64,000 nt of DNA from Allorhizobium paknamense (GCF_030815125.1 NZ_JAUSWH010000012.1:1-64000); one strand, 5' to 3'. Shown: positions 1-8,138, counted from the first letter of the stretch. Numbers and translations: made by a program. Notes: a model not told the origin generated them from the letters alone.

Positions 1-1
1 A

Positions 2-70
2 TATGACAAACTCGCCGCCAACTTTCTCGGTTTCATTAAGCTCGCCAGCATAATGCTATGGATCAAATAA
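2..70 (+). mobile_element. 3' end of an IS5-family-like transposase gene (cut by window edge)
   Basis: The frame starting at base 2 is open and ends in TAA at 68-70. It encodes a 22-residue tail beginning YDKLAANFLGF and ending LWIK. That pattern (KLAANFL, KLASI, LWxx) is what I know as the C-terminus of IS5-type DDE transposases. The rest of the gene lies left of the window, so intactness cannot be judged. A RIME-like palindrome begins 20 bases downstream. The identification rests on a short stretch. Confidence 0.6.
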
Positions 71-89
71 CTAATTTGTCACTACAGCC

Positions 90-144
90 TAGAGCGTTTC
101 GAGGAAAAGCGCGTAGCGGTTTTCCGTCCAGAAATGCGTAAAAA
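90..144. repeat. RIME-like palindromic repeat (family A)
   Basis: It follows the pattern agcgtttcgaggaaaagcg, then ggttttccgtcc, then gaaatgcgtaaaaa, which recurs about nine times in the window (near 5.3, 22.9, 23.7, 30.2, 47.0, 49.7, 52.7 and 59.9 kb). It lies between the transposase remnant and the 3' end of the ABC exporter gene. Elements of this kind are known in rhizobia as RIME-type intergenic mosaic elements. Confidence 0.75.
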
Positions 145-175
145 GAAAGCGCCCTTGTCCCGGATCGGAAATGTT

Positions 176-1969
176 TTATTTCGCAGGGCTCAACACATCG
201 TCATGGCTCATCTGGAATTGCAGCCGCGCCAGCTTGGCGTAGAGGCCGCCGTCCCGGATCAGGCTCTGATGCGTGCCTTGCTCCACCACATGGCCGTCAT
301 CCACCACCAGAATCCGGTCCGCCTTCAGAACGGTTGCCAAGCGATGGGCGATGACGATGGTGGTGCGGCTCTGCATCAATTCGTCCAGCGCCTTCTGCAC
401 CAGCGTCTCGCTTTCGGCATCGAGTGCCGATGTCGCCTCGTCCAGCAACAGCACCGGCGCATCCTTCAAAATGGCGCGGGCAATGGCGATGCGCTGCCGC
501 TGACCGCCGGAAAGCGTGATGCCGCGTTCGCCGACGCGGCTGTCATAGCCATGCTCCAGCCTGTCGATAAATTCGGCGGCCTGTGCGGCCTTTGCTGCCG
601 CAATGACCTCATCGCGGCTCGCATCGGGGCGGCTGAAGGCGATGTTGTCGTGGATCGTTCCGGAAAAGATCGTGACATCCTGCGGCACGATGGCGAGACG
701 GTTGCGCAAGTCTTCGAGCGAGACGGTGCGAATGTCCCGCCCGTCCAGACAGATGCGTCCGCTGGACGGATCGTAGAACCGCAGGATCAGCGAGAAGATC
801 GTGCTCTTTCCCGCCCCCGAGGGACCGACAATCGCCACCGTCTCTCCCCCGTCCACGGCAAAGCTCAGGCCCTTGAGGGCCGAGCGTCCCGGACGGCTGG
901 GATAGGCAAAATGCACATCCTCGAACCAGACTTCACCGCGCGGCGGCTCCGGCAGAGGCTGCGGCGTCTCGGGCGAGCGAATGGCGGAGACCTCGGCGAG
1001 CAATTCCGTCAGCCGCTCCGCCGCGCCAGCGGATTGCATGAGTTCGCCCCAGACTTCGGACAATTGCCCGAGCGAGCTTGCCGCCAGCACCGAATAGAGG
1101 ACGAACTGGCTGAGCGTGCCGGCTGACAGCGTGCCGCTCAATACCGATTGCGCGCCATACCACAACACCCCGGCAATGCTGCCGAAAACGAGGGTGATGG
1201 CAACGCCGGTCAGGATGGCACGCGCCTTCACAGCCTGGCGGGCTGCCTGAAAAGCGTTTTCCACGGCATCGGAATAGCGTGCTTCCGCTGCCCCTTCGCC
1301 ATTGAAGGCCTGCACGGTGCGGCTGGCGGCAATGCTTTCCCCGGCAAAGGCGCTGGCCTCGGCAAGGCTGTCCTGCGCGGCGCGGGAGCGGCGGCGCACC
1401 GAGCGGCCGAAGGCAATCAGCGGAAAAACGATCACGGGAATGGCCGCCAGCACCATGATGGACAGGCGCGGGCTGGTATAGATCATCATCACCATGCCGC
1501 CGAAACACATGATGATGTTGCGCAGCGCCACGGACGCGCTGGCGCCGACGGCGGAGCGGATCTGCGTTGCATCCGCCGTCAGGCGCGAAACGATCTCGCC
1601 GGACTGGTTGACATCGAAAAAGGCGGGAGACAGCCGGCTGACATGGCTGAACACCTCCCGGCGGATGTCGGAGACAATGCGGTCGCCAATGGTGATGACA
1701 TAGTAGTAGCGCATGGCGCTGGAGATGGCCATGACCACCGCCAGCACGATGACCATGACGAAATACTGGTTTATAAAGGCGGGGTCCTGCGAGGTGAAGC
1801 CGTGGTCGATCACGCGCCGCACCGCCAGCGGCAGGGCCAGTGTGGTGACGGCGGCCAGCACCAGAAAGAGCAGGGCGGCCAGCGCCATGCCGCGATAGCG
1901 CATGAGATAGGGATTGAGCCTTGACAGCGGCTTCAAGCTGCGGGACCGGCGGGAGGCTTGGTCGGACAC
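176..1969 (-). CDS. MsbA-like ABC exporter (fused permease and ATPase)
   Basis: This 597-residue half-transporter has an N-terminal six-helix ABC exporter membrane domain (about residues 25-320) and a C-terminal nucleotide-binding domain. Walker A GPSGAGKST is near residue 382, the signature LSGGQRQR near 486 and Walker B VLLLDEATSALD near 506. It would work as a homodimer in the inner membrane exporting a lipid or hydrophobic substrate; the substrate cannot be read from sequence. A longer frame opens with GTG at 1993, but the GTG at 1969 has GGAG six bases upstream and gives the usual N-terminus, so I chose it. It ends in TAA, next to a repeat. Confidence 0.88.
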   Translation of the reverse strand: MSDQASRRSRSLKPLSRLNPYLMRYRGMALAALLFLVLAAVTTLALPLAVRRVIDHGFTSQDPAFINQYFVMVIVLAVVMAISSAMRYYYVITIGDRIVSDIRREVFSHVSRLSPAFFDVNQSGEIVSRLTADATQIRSAVGASASVALRNIIMCFGGMVMMIYTSPRLSIMVLAAIPVIVFPLIAFGRSVRRRSRAAQDSLAEASAFAGESIAASRTVQAFNGEGAAEARYSDAVENAFQAARQAVKARAILTGVAITLVFGSIAGVLWYGAQSVLSGTLSAGTLSQFVLYSVLAASSLGQLSEVWGELMQSAGAAERLTELLAEVSAIRSPETPQPLPEPPRGEVWFEDVHFAYPSRPGRSALKGLSFAVDGGETVAIVGPSGAGKSTIFSLILRFYDPSSGRICLDGRDIRTVSLEDLRNRLAIVPQDVTIFSGTIHDNIAFSRPDASRDEVIAAAKAAQAAEFIDRLEHGYDSRVGERGITLSGGQRQRIAIARAILKDAPVLLLDEATSALDAESETLVQKALDELMQSRTTIVIAHRLATVLKADRILVVDDGHVVEQGTHQSLIRDGGLYAKLARLQFQMSHDDVLSPAK

Positions 1970-2179
1970 TTTTTTCTCCACCCTTGCATGCACTCCCGGG
2001 CTACGGCATCACCTGCCGCTTGGCGCTTCGGGGGCCTTGTTATCTTTGTAACCTTCATGTATAGGCAGCCCATCGAATTGGGAAGCCGTGGCCTGATCGG
2101 ACTACGGCTTCATTTATTAAAAAGGGTCGCCTCAGGCAATTGCGGCATTTAGACCCCAACGGCACAGCAGGAAGACGTC

Positions 2180-2401
2180 ATGAAGGCTAACATTCATCCC
2201 GACTACCACAAGATCAAGGTCGTCATGACCGATGGCACCGAATACGAAACCTACTCCACCTGGGGTTCGGAAGGCGCAGTCATGAACCTGGAAATCGACT
2301 CCAAGTCGCACCCGGCCTGGACCGGCGGCAACCAGCAGCTCATGGACCGCGGCGGCCGCGTTTCCAAGTTCAACAAGCGCTTCGGCGGCCTTGGCCTCTG
2401 A
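2180..2401 (+). CDS. rpmE: 50S ribosomal protein L31
   Basis: This 73-residue protein starts [19 protein letters not shown] and contains the L31 core ending NKRFGGLGL. It lacks the zinc-binding cysteines of the C+ type, as is common for alphaproteobacterial L31. AGGAAG lies seven bases before the ATG. It is a single-gene unit ended by a strong hairpin terminator and diverges from the ABC exporter gene across a 210-bp gap that must hold both promoters. Confidence 0.97.
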   Translation: MKANIHPDYHKIKVVMTDGTEYETYSTWGSEGAVMNLEIDSKSHPAWTGGNQQLMDRGGRVSKFNKRFGGLGL

Positions 2402-2440
2402 TTGCCTGCTGGCGGGCCTTGCGCCATCCGGAAAATTCGA

Positions 2441-2472
2441 AAGCCCGGAACGTCGGTTCCGGGCTTTTTCTT
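2441..2472 (+). terminator. rpmE terminator
   Basis: The stem AGCCCGGAAC / GTTCCGGGCT with a four-base loop is followed by TTTTTCTTT. It lies 40 bases after the rpmE stop. Confidence 0.9.
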
Positions 2473-2494
2473 TATCCGCCTTTTCAACCGGCAT

Positions 2495-2531
2495 GAAAAA
2501 ACCCGGCGCTGCAATGCAGGCCGGGTTTTAT
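2495..2531 (-). terminator. terminator of the rcdA-like gene
   Basis: On the minus strand AAAACCCGGC pairs imperfectly with GCCGGGTTTT, followed by a T run, 20 bases past the stop of the DUF1465 gene. It faces the rpmE terminator, so the two convergent units are insulated. Confidence 0.85.
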
Positions 2532-2550
2532 CGTGAGAAGATAGATGCTG

Positions 2551-3072
2551 TCAGTTGGCGCTGAAGGCCGTGCGCAGCAGGTTGAGCTGTGCCTGGACGC
2601 TGTTTTCATTGTCCGGCACGATTTCCTGCTCGTTCGGACGATAGATTTCCCGGTCGAGAAGGGCGATACGGTTCTGCAGGCGCAGCGAACGCTCGATCAA
2701 TTCACGGAAGGATTCCGGAAGATCGTTCCAGCCGGGAGCGTTCTTATCGACGTTGAAGCCGTCGAGGCGTACCTTGCTCTTTTCAGAAAGAACCTGCTCG
2801 CGCGACATTTCACCGTTGTTGACGGCGCGCTGCAACAGCAGCCAGGACGCCATCTGCATCAGCCGCGTGGTCAGCCGCATGGATTCGGCGGCGTAGAGCA
2901 CGGAGGCCATGCGCGGCAGAACCTTCGCGGCGGCGCGGCCGGGTCCGTCCAGATAGGCCGCGGTTTCTTCCACGAGGCCCATGCCTTCGGCATAGGTTGC
3001 CTTGAACTGTGACGACGAGGCGGCGCGCCCGGCAAAGCTGACCGTATTCAATCCGAGTTCCGACATCGACAT
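2551..3072 (-). CDS. rcdA: DUF1465 protein, RcdA-like (regulator of CtrA degradation)
   Basis: This 173-residue protein matches the DUF1465 family by its helical core (AAAKVLPRMASVLYAAESMR, then LMQMASWLLLQRAV) and an acidic C-terminus. In Caulobacter the family member RcdA is an adaptor that helps ClpXP degrade the cell-cycle regulator CtrA, and it is itself in the CtrA regulon. I chose the ATG at 3072 because AGGG precedes it; the frame is open 35 codons further upstream but without a good start. Two perfect CtrA boxes lie at 3288-3302 and 3459-3473, which supports the cell-cycle assignment. Function in this organism is inferred from the family. Confidence 0.82.
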   Translation of the reverse strand: MSMSELGLNTVSFAGRAASSSQFKATYAEGMGLVEETAAYLDGPGRAAAKVLPRMASVLYAAESMRLTTRLMQMASWLLLQRAVNNGEMSREQVLSEKSKVRLDGFNVDKNAPGWNDLPESFRELIERSLRLQNRIALLDREIYRPNEQEIVPDNENSVQAQLNLLRTAFSAN

Positions 3073-3287
3073 TATCCCTGTCTGATACCAAAGATCACGA
3101 TAGTGAACCAATGCGCCGGAGCGGTTTTGGTTTCCTAAAAAAGAAAGGACAACCCTCGCTTGGGCCGGTTCTATCACTCGTCCTGGTATTACGCATCACT
3201 ATTCAGGTAGCGCGGCAACGATGAAGCCCAGCCGCCTTTCCATGGACTCCACGATGCTATCAATAGCGCAAATCCGCAAGCTGTTTA

Positions 3288-3302
3288 TTAAGAAAGGGTT
3301 AA
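3288..3302. promoter_or_regulatory. CtrA box (TTAA-N7-TTAA), upstream of rcdA
   Basis: The sequence TTAAGAAAGGGTTAA is a perfect match to the full CtrA consensus. It lies 216 bases upstream of the rcdA-like start codon, with no gene between. Confidence 0.7.
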
Positions 3303-3334
3303 TTCCCACAGTTTTAGGTAAAGTCGGCCTAAAG

Positions 3335-3365
3335 CAAAAAAAGAGCCGCAAAAGCGGCTCTCAAG
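3335..3365 (-). terminator. orphan intrinsic terminator, minus strand
   Basis: On the minus strand AGAGCCGC-TTTT-GCGGCTCT is followed by seven T residues. No recognisable coding frame ends nearby. The DUF1192 stop is 215 bases upstream. It may end the DUF1192 transcript or a short noncoding RNA started near the CtrA box at 3459-3473. Confidence 0.85.
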
Positions 3366-3435
3366 GTAAAACAGGGAGAAAAATCAGACCAATTCGCCAA
3401 AGGGTGAAACTGCCTGAATCCAGAAGAACTGGACA
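3335..3435 (-). ncRNA. candidate CtrA-controlled small RNA (about 100 nt)
   Basis: A perfect CtrA box (3459-3473), an AT-rich -10-like stretch (TAATTATAG, about 3440-3448), an early hairpin (GAACTTGTCCAGTTC) and a strong terminator line up in minus-strand order. The interval holds no ATG frame. This is the layout of an independent small RNA gene, but no transcript is proven. A 3' untranslated region of the DUF1192 mRNA is the alternative. Confidence 0.4.
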
Positions 3436-3458
3436 AGTTCTATAATTACTCAAAAGGC

Positions 3459-3473
3459 TTAATAAAGAGTTAA
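3459..3473. promoter_or_regulatory. second CtrA box (TTAA-N7-TTAA)
   Basis: TTAATAAAGAGTTAA matches the full CtrA consensus. It lies 157 bases from the first box, with the orphan terminator between them, and 106 bases past the DUF1192 stop. Confidence 0.65.
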
Positions 3474-3578
3474 TACTGATATGAAAGGAAACGAAGCGCC
3501 CGGCGCGCGCGCCTGTTCCCGCTTGGTCTGCGACTGTTATACGTCTCGGCGCAGCTGTAATATTCCGGATCAATTCCT

Positions 3579-3767
3579 TTAATTTTTTCGGTTAAAAAAC
3601 GCTTCCGCCGCGGCCCTGCCACTGGCCTTGGCCACCAGCTCACGCTCCAGGCGTACAATCTCCTCCTGAAGCAGGGTGATTCGCGCTCTGATTTCATCTG
3701 CGGAAAGCTGTGAGAGATCGCTGCCCACTATATGCTCGGGTTTTTTGATCGGGCGGTCTTCTTCCAT
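3579..3767 (-). CDS. DUF1192 family small protein
   Basis: This 62-residue protein has the conserved SDLSQLSADEIRARI stretch followed by a helical segment rich in Glu and Leu (LQEEIVRLERELVAK) that could form a short coiled coil. Function is unknown for the family, which is common in Rhizobiales. Its start lies 2 bp past the stop of the MFS gene, so the two are probably co-transcribed and translationally coupled. Confidence 0.85.
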   Translation of the reverse strand: MEEDRPIKKPEHIVGSDLSQLSADEIRARITLLQEEIVRLERELVAKASGRAAAEAFFNRKN

Positions 3768-3769
3768 GC

Positions 3770-5050
3770 TCAGGCCTCCTTGAGATTGTCATTGCTGTCC
3801 TCATCGCGCCGTTCGGCGCGGGGATCGAGCTTCAGCGACTGTGGCGTGGTGGACAATTGCGATCCGCCTGTCGGCCCTGGCGAGAAGCTCCCCTTGTCTG
3901 CAAGGGGGACGGCGGCGCGGATGCGGCTTCGGATCATGGCATAGGCCAGCAACATGCCATGGGCGGTGGCCGTTACTGCAAACAGCGCATGCGGGCCGAA
4001 ATGCGTCATCACCGGGCCGCCTAACGTCGGGCCGATAATGGTGCCGATGCCGTAGAGCAGCAGCAGCCCGCCGGAAACCTTCACGAAATCGCCGCTATCG
4101 GCGAAGTCGTTGGCATGGGCCACGGCAATCGGGTAGAGCGAATTGGCGGCAGCACCATAGAGCGCCACCATCGGGATGAGAAATACGGCTGTACTGGGGC
4201 GGATGAAGACCAGAAGCAGTGCCGCCACCAGCCCGATCGCGGCAATCGCCGCCAGTACATAGCGCCGGTCGGTGCGGTCCGACATGCGGCCTGCGGGAAA
4301 TTGCGCCGCCGCGCCGGCAAAGATGGTGATGCTGAGCATGGCTGCAATCGTCACGTCCGGCAGGCCGATGCGGGCGCCGAACACGGCGCCCAGCGTGCCG
4401 TAGGCACCGTTGGCAATGCCGATCAGCAGAATGCCGACAAAGGAGACCGGCGAATTGCGGTAAAGCTTGCGCAGGTCGAGCTTCACCGATTTCAGCGGCT
4501 GCGGCGAGGCGGCGGTGGACATGGTGGTGGGCAGCATGGCCAGACAATAGAGAATGCCGCAGATCATGAAGAGGATGGGCGTATGCACATTGCCGAAGGC
4601 CACCATCATCTGCCCGCCGACCACACCGAACAGCGTCACGGAAATGTAGAAGGAAAAGATCGCGCCCCGGCTTTCATTGCTGGCGCGTTCGTTCAGCCAG
4701 CTTTCGATGATCATCGAGGTGCCTGCCGTGCAGAAGCCGGTCAGCGCCCTGAGCGCCACCCAGCTATGCTCTTCGACGATGATGCCGGTGAGGAGCGCAA
4801 TAATCGCAATCAGCGCGATGAAGCTGGAAAAGGCCCGGACATGGCCGATGCGCATGACGAGCTTCGGCGCGAAGAAACAGCCAAGCACGAAGCCTGTGGC
4901 CCAGGCCGTGCCCAGAAAACCGAGGACTTCGTTGGAATAGCCCTCCGCCGAGCCTCGAACCGGCAGCAACAGGCTATGCAGGCCGTTGCCGAGAAACAGG
5001 AACAAGGTGCCGAACAGAAGGGAGAGAACGGGCAGGATTTTGAGTTTCAT
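3770..5050 (-). CDS. MFS transporter
   Basis: This 426-residue protein has about twelve hydrophobic helices and a long polar C-terminal tail (from about residue 385). It fits the major facilitator superfamily, in the YcaD-like branch with a WATGFVLGCFFAP segment in the first half and GRMSDRTDRR between helices 8 and 9 (MFS loop motif). The substrate is unknown. The ATG at 5050 begins MKLKILPVLSLLFG, directly before helix 1; an open extension upstream has no membrane character. It leads the pair with DUF1192. Confidence 0.85.
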   Translation of the reverse strand: MKLKILPVLSLLFGTLFLFLGNGLHSLLLPVRGSAEGYSNEVLGFLGTAWATGFVLGCFFAPKLVMRIGHVRAFSSFIALIAIIALLTGIIVEEHSWVALRALTGFCTAGTSMIIESWLNERASNESRGAIFSFYISVTLFGVVGGQMMVAFGNVHTPILFMICGILYCLAMLPTTMSTAASPQPLKSVKLDLRKLYRNSPVSFVGILLIGIANGAYGTLGAVFGARIGLPDVTIAAMLSITIFAGAAAQFPAGRMSDRTDRRYVLAAIAAIGLVAALLLVFIRPSTAVFLIPMVALYGAAANSLYPIAVAHANDFADSGDFVKVSGGLLLLYGIGTIIGPTLGGPVMTHFGPHALFAVTATAHGMLLAYAMIRSRIRAAVPLADKGSFSPGPTGGSQLSTTPQSLKLDPRAERRDEDSNDNLKEA

Positions 5051-5291
5051 GCACACCACTTCGGTTTTGGCCGGAGATCCGGGCGGATCGCCTGAATTGC
5101 GCTTGGTCCCGTTCGGGCCGGGAGAGGGCTGCAACCTTTCCGCTGATGCAGAGTGTCAGCAGCCATTGCCTGAAAATTAAACCAGAATCCGGTTTTGAAA
5201 GTCTTTATTTGACAGCAATCGCGAACGCAGCCTGTCGAAGCATTGCGATGGAACAAAAGTTTAGCGCAATCATGGCCGTGGTGGGAATTTA
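5051..5291. other. intergenic region, nothing recognised
   Basis: This is the spacer between the divergent MFS gene and the 51-residue membrane protein gene. Apart from the repeat at its right end I see no gene, terminator or clear operator. It must hold the MFS promoter. Confidence 0.5.
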
Positions 5292-5346
5292 TGAGCATTG
5301 CCAGGAAAAGTGTGCAACGGTTTTCCGTCCGGCAATGCATTACAAC
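5292..5346. repeat. RIME-like palindromic repeat (family A)
   Basis: GAGCATTGCCAGGAAAAGTG, then ACGGTTTTCCGTCC, then GGCAATGCAT. The outer arms GCATTGCC/GGCAATGC are complementary, so a covarying change (ttt to ttg with aaa to caa) has kept the stem relative to the other copies. Confidence 0.8.
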
Positions 5347-5371
5347 GAAAGCGAAAGGCCTCTAGGAAGCC

Positions 5372-5527
5372 ATGTCAAAAGCCATAGCCGCCTTTCTCAT
5401 CCTGGTCATGGGCGTGCAGCTTATCCGCCCGCTGGGCCTGCCGGGATTGAGGCGGCGCAGCGATTTCTGGCGGCTGGCCGTGGTCGCTTTCGTCATCTGG
5501 TCTCTGACGCTTCTGCTGCGTCCCTGA
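5372..5527 (+). CDS. 51-residue predicted membrane protein
   Basis: A short frame runs MSKAIAAFLILVMGVQLIRP, then LGLPGLRRRSDFW, then a second hydrophobic helix ending LLLRP. It has AGGAAG five bases before the ATG. Two transmembrane helices are separated by a basic loop. The last 35 bases overlap the 3' end of the convergent HPP-CBS gene. I do not recognise a named family. The good ribosome site and membrane topology argue that it is real. Confidence 0.65.
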   Translation: MSKAIAAFLILVMGVQLIRPLGLPGLRRRSDFWRLAVVAFVIWSLTLLLRP

Positions 5528-6698
5528 GAGGTTTTTCTTGTTCCGGCACCGGCTTCATGTCGCGAGATGCATCCATCAGCGCCAGCAGCACGTCGGTTTG
5601 AGCCAGCATGCCGATCAGCTTGCCGCGCGCACTGACCACTGGCAGATGATGCAGCCCGGTTTCGGCAAATATGCCGATGGCCTCGGAGAGCGGCATATCC
5701 GGCGTGACGGTCTTCACCGGTGTCGTCATGATGTCGCGGGCCGTGCCATTCGGCGCGGCGGCACCATTCACCGCCAGGGTCATCCGGCGGCCCATGCCGA
5801 TCACCGGCTTGCCGCGCGCCCAGCGCACCTTGTCGATGAGGTCGCTTTGGGTGACGATGCCGAGAATGGCGGCCTGATCGTCGGTGATCGGAATGGCCTT
5901 GATCCGGCTTTCGCGAAGCGCCGTAAACAGATCGGTCAAGGGTGCGTCAAGGGCATGGGCATGCGGGGAGGGGATCATGATATCGCCACAGACCGTATGG
6001 CTGGTGCGCCGGCGATAGGCCCTGAGTTCGGTGCGCCGCAGAATGGCTTCCAGATCGTCGGGATCGATGTCGAGAATGGCGTCATATTCCTTCAGCACGG
6101 CATCGAGATCACTGCGGTGGAAGGTTGCCTGTTCGGCAGCGCTGGGGCCTTGACCAGCGGTGGCCGGCTTGTGCCGGTGCGGATAGCGGCGGCCCACCAG
6201 CCGGTTATAGAGGAGGGCCGAGCCCAGCAGCGCCAGCGAATTGGCCGCCACCGGCCAGAGGACGAAAAAATAACCCAGATCATGCACGGCCTTGCCGCCG
6301 AGCACGGCGGTGAGCGCAATGGCTCCGCTCGGCGGATGCAGGCAGCGCAGCGAAATCATCACCGCAATCGCCAGCCCCGCGGCAAGGGCAGCACCCGCCA
6401 CCGGATCAGCCAACAGATGCGTGACCGTGACACCCACCAGCGCGGACGAGATATTGCCCGCCAGGATCGACCAGGGCTGGGCGAGCGGACTGGAGGGCAC
6501 CGCAAACAGCAGCACCGAGGAGGCCCCCATCGGCGCGACCAGAAAGGGCAGGCTTGCATCGCTGCCGCTTAGCGCCAGCACGCCGATCAGCCCGGTGACG
6601 AAAATGCCGATCAACGCCCCCACCGCCGAGCGCGCCTGTTCGCGATAGCTTATGGGCTGCATATCCGGCAGCAGACGGGTGATGGCGGAAAAAGGCAT
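5493..6698 (-). CDS. HPP family membrane protein with two C-terminal CBS domains
   Basis: This 401-residue protein has an N-terminal four-helix HPP domain (about residues 20-170) with the naming motif RCLHPPSGAIALTAVLGG, and a cytoplasmic half with a CBS pair (about 235-385). HPP proteins are thought to act in anion, probably nitrite, transport, and CBS pairs usually bind adenylates as a gate; both roles are inferred here. GGGGAG precedes the ATG at 6698, favoured over an upstream frame start. It is monocistronic and convergent with the small membrane protein gene. Confidence 0.85.
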   Translation of the reverse strand: MPFSAITRLLPDMQPISYREQARSAVGALIGIFVTGLIGVLALSGSDASLPFLVAPMGASSVLLFAVPSSPLAQPWSILAGNISSALVGVTVTHLLADPVAGAALAAGLAIAVMISLRCLHPPSGAIALTAVLGGKAVHDLGYFFVLWPVAANSLALLGSALLYNRLVGRRYPHRHKPATAGQGPSAAEQATFHRSDLDAVLKEYDAILDIDPDDLEAILRRTELRAYRRRTSHTVCGDIMIPSPHAHALDAPLTDLFTALRESRIKAIPITDDQAAILGIVTQSDLIDKVRWARGKPVIGMGRRMTLAVNGAAAPNGTARDIMTTPVKTVTPDMPLSEAIGIFAETGLHHLPVVSARGKLIGMLAQTDVLLALMDASRDMKPVPEQEKPLRDAAEASETR

Positions 6699-6888
6699 GG
6701 TAGCTCCCCGGATGGCAGCGCATGGGGCGCGAGAAGAGCATGCTGGACAAAGCACGGGCCAGACATGCCCTCCCTTCCCCTGTCGAGGTGAAGGCTGTGG
6801 ATGAGAAGCGCCGTTGCTTCTCAGCCTACCTGCGCAAAGCCGGTTTGCGCGTCAAGGCTTAAATGCGTTCGGTCCAGGAGATAAAGAC

Positions 6889-6917
6889 ATAAAAAAGGGA
6901 GAGGCGAGCCTCTCCCT
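6889..6917 (-). terminator. fbaB terminator
   Basis: On the minus strand GGGAGAGGC / GCCTCTCCC is followed by TTTTTTA, 30 bases past the fbaB stop. Confidence 0.9.
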
Positions 6918-6946
6918 GCACTGTTCATAGCGGAAATGTGCCCGTC

Positions 6947-7972
6947 TCAGGCAGCTTTTTCCAGATCCTGCTGCCAGGTGCCGGTGGCGGCCAGGCTGTT
7001 CATGCGGGCGCGGTGGGTAAAGGCGCGCTGACCGGCAGCCACGTTTTCCGAGCGTCCGCCCCAGGCCTTCAGCGCCGTATCCTGCAGCGCGCGACCATAA
7101 GAGTAAGTGAGCTTCCACGGCATGTCATAGGCGGAATTCATCGCGGAGAGATGGGCCGTTGCCTCTTCCGTGGTCTGGCCGCCGGAGAGGAAGGCAATGC
7201 CGGGCACGGCGGAAGGCACCGTGGCCTTCAGCACCTTCACGGTTGCCTCGGCAACCTGAGCAACGGACGCCTTGCGGGCATTCTTGCCGTCGATCACCAT
7301 GTTCGGCTTCAGGATCATGCCTTCCAGCTTGACGCGGGCGTCATAGAGATCGGTGAAGACGGTGCGCAGCACCCATTCCGTCACTTCGGCGCATTTGGCA
7401 ATGTCATGCGTGCCCGGTGCGCCATCCATCAACACTTCCGGCTCGACGATCGGCACGATACCGGCTTCCTGGCAGAGGGCTGCATAGCGGGCCAGCGCCT
7501 GCGAATTGGCCTTGATGGAGCCCCAGGTCGGCAGGCCGTCGGCAATGGCGATCACGCCACGCCACTTGGCGAAGCGCGCACCGGCCTTGTAATAGTCAGC
7601 CAGACGTTCGCGCAGCCCGTCCAGGCCCTCGGTGATGGTTTCACCCGGAAAACCGGCCATCGGCTTGGCGCCCAGATCCACCTTGATGCCGGGAATGGAA
7701 CCGGCAGCCTTGATGAGATCAACGAAAGGCGTGCCGTCGGCGGCCTTTTGATAGAGTGTCTCTTCGAACAGGATGACACCGGAAATGTACTTCTTCATCG
7801 CCTCATCGGCACGGAACAGCATTTCGCGGTAATCGCGGCGGCTGGTCTCGGTGGAGTCCAGGCCAATCGTGTCGAAACGCTTTTTGATCGTGGACGTCGA
7901 TTCGTCCGCTGCGAGAAGCCCCTTGCCATCGGCTACCATGGCAAGCGCGATGTCTTCCAGTCTGTCACTCAT
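6947..7972 (-). CDS. fbaB: class I fructose-bisphosphate aldolase
   Basis: This 341-residue cytosolic enzyme cleaves fructose 1,6-bisphosphate into dihydroxyacetone phosphate and glyceraldehyde 3-phosphate. Class I features are GLLAADES near the N-terminus and the Schiff-base lysine in LKPNMV (Lys222 by my count). Two in-frame ATGs lie 6 bp apart; the GGGAG sequence is correctly spaced only for the second (7972). It is last in the minus-strand carbon block and has its own leader with a 27-bp palindrome at 8051-8077, so it can be regulated apart from pgk. Confidence 0.95.
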   Translation of the reverse strand: MSDRLEDIALAMVADGKGLLAADESTSTIKKRFDTIGLDSTETSRRDYREMLFRADEAMKKYISGVILFEETLYQKAADGTPFVDLIKAAGSIPGIKVDLGAKPMAGFPGETITEGLDGLRERLADYYKAGARFAKWRGVIAIADGLPTWGSIKANSQALARYAALCQEAGIVPIVEPEVLMDGAPGTHDIAKCAEVTEWVLRTVFTDLYDARVKLEGMILKPNMVIDGKNARKASVAQVAEATVKVLKATVPSAVPGIAFLSGGQTTEEATAHLSAMNSAYDMPWKLTYSYGRALQDTALKAWGGRSENVAAGQRAFTHRARMNSLAATGTWQQDLEKAA

Positions 7973-8050
7973 GTCCATTCTCCCAAAACGTTACGATCCT
8001 TCCGGCCTAACAGAAGTTTTTCACGGGGGAAATGGGGGCTTAAGTGCTTG

Positions 8051-8077
8051 AAACGATTGAAATTGTTTCAATCGTTT
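8051..8077. promoter_or_regulatory. palindromic operator candidate upstream of fbaB
   Basis: AAACGATTGAAA-TTG-TTTCAATCGTTT is a perfect 12-bp inverted repeat 79 bp before the fbaB start. The half-sequence GAAACGATT resembles operators of LacI-family sugar regulators. It is AT-rich and lacks a proper T run on the minus strand, so an operator is more likely than a terminator. Confidence 0.45.
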
Positions 8078-8102
8078 TAAAATTCAAAATTTTTTAAACG
8101 AA

Positions 8103-8138
8103 ATGCCGGGCGCGGTTTTGTTCCACCGCGCCCGGCAT
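8103..8138 (-). terminator. pgk terminator hairpin
   Basis: This is a perfect 13-bp stem, ATGCCGGGCGCGG / CCGCGCCCGGCAT. The T run is on the plus side; the minus side reads ATTTCGTTT. It lies 10 bp past the pgk stop and can act in both directions. Confidence 0.8.

Noticed and set aside
3221..3445. 74-codon plus-strand frame rich in Lys and Arg
   Set aside because: It spans a CtrA box and the orphan terminator hairpin and has no ribosome site.
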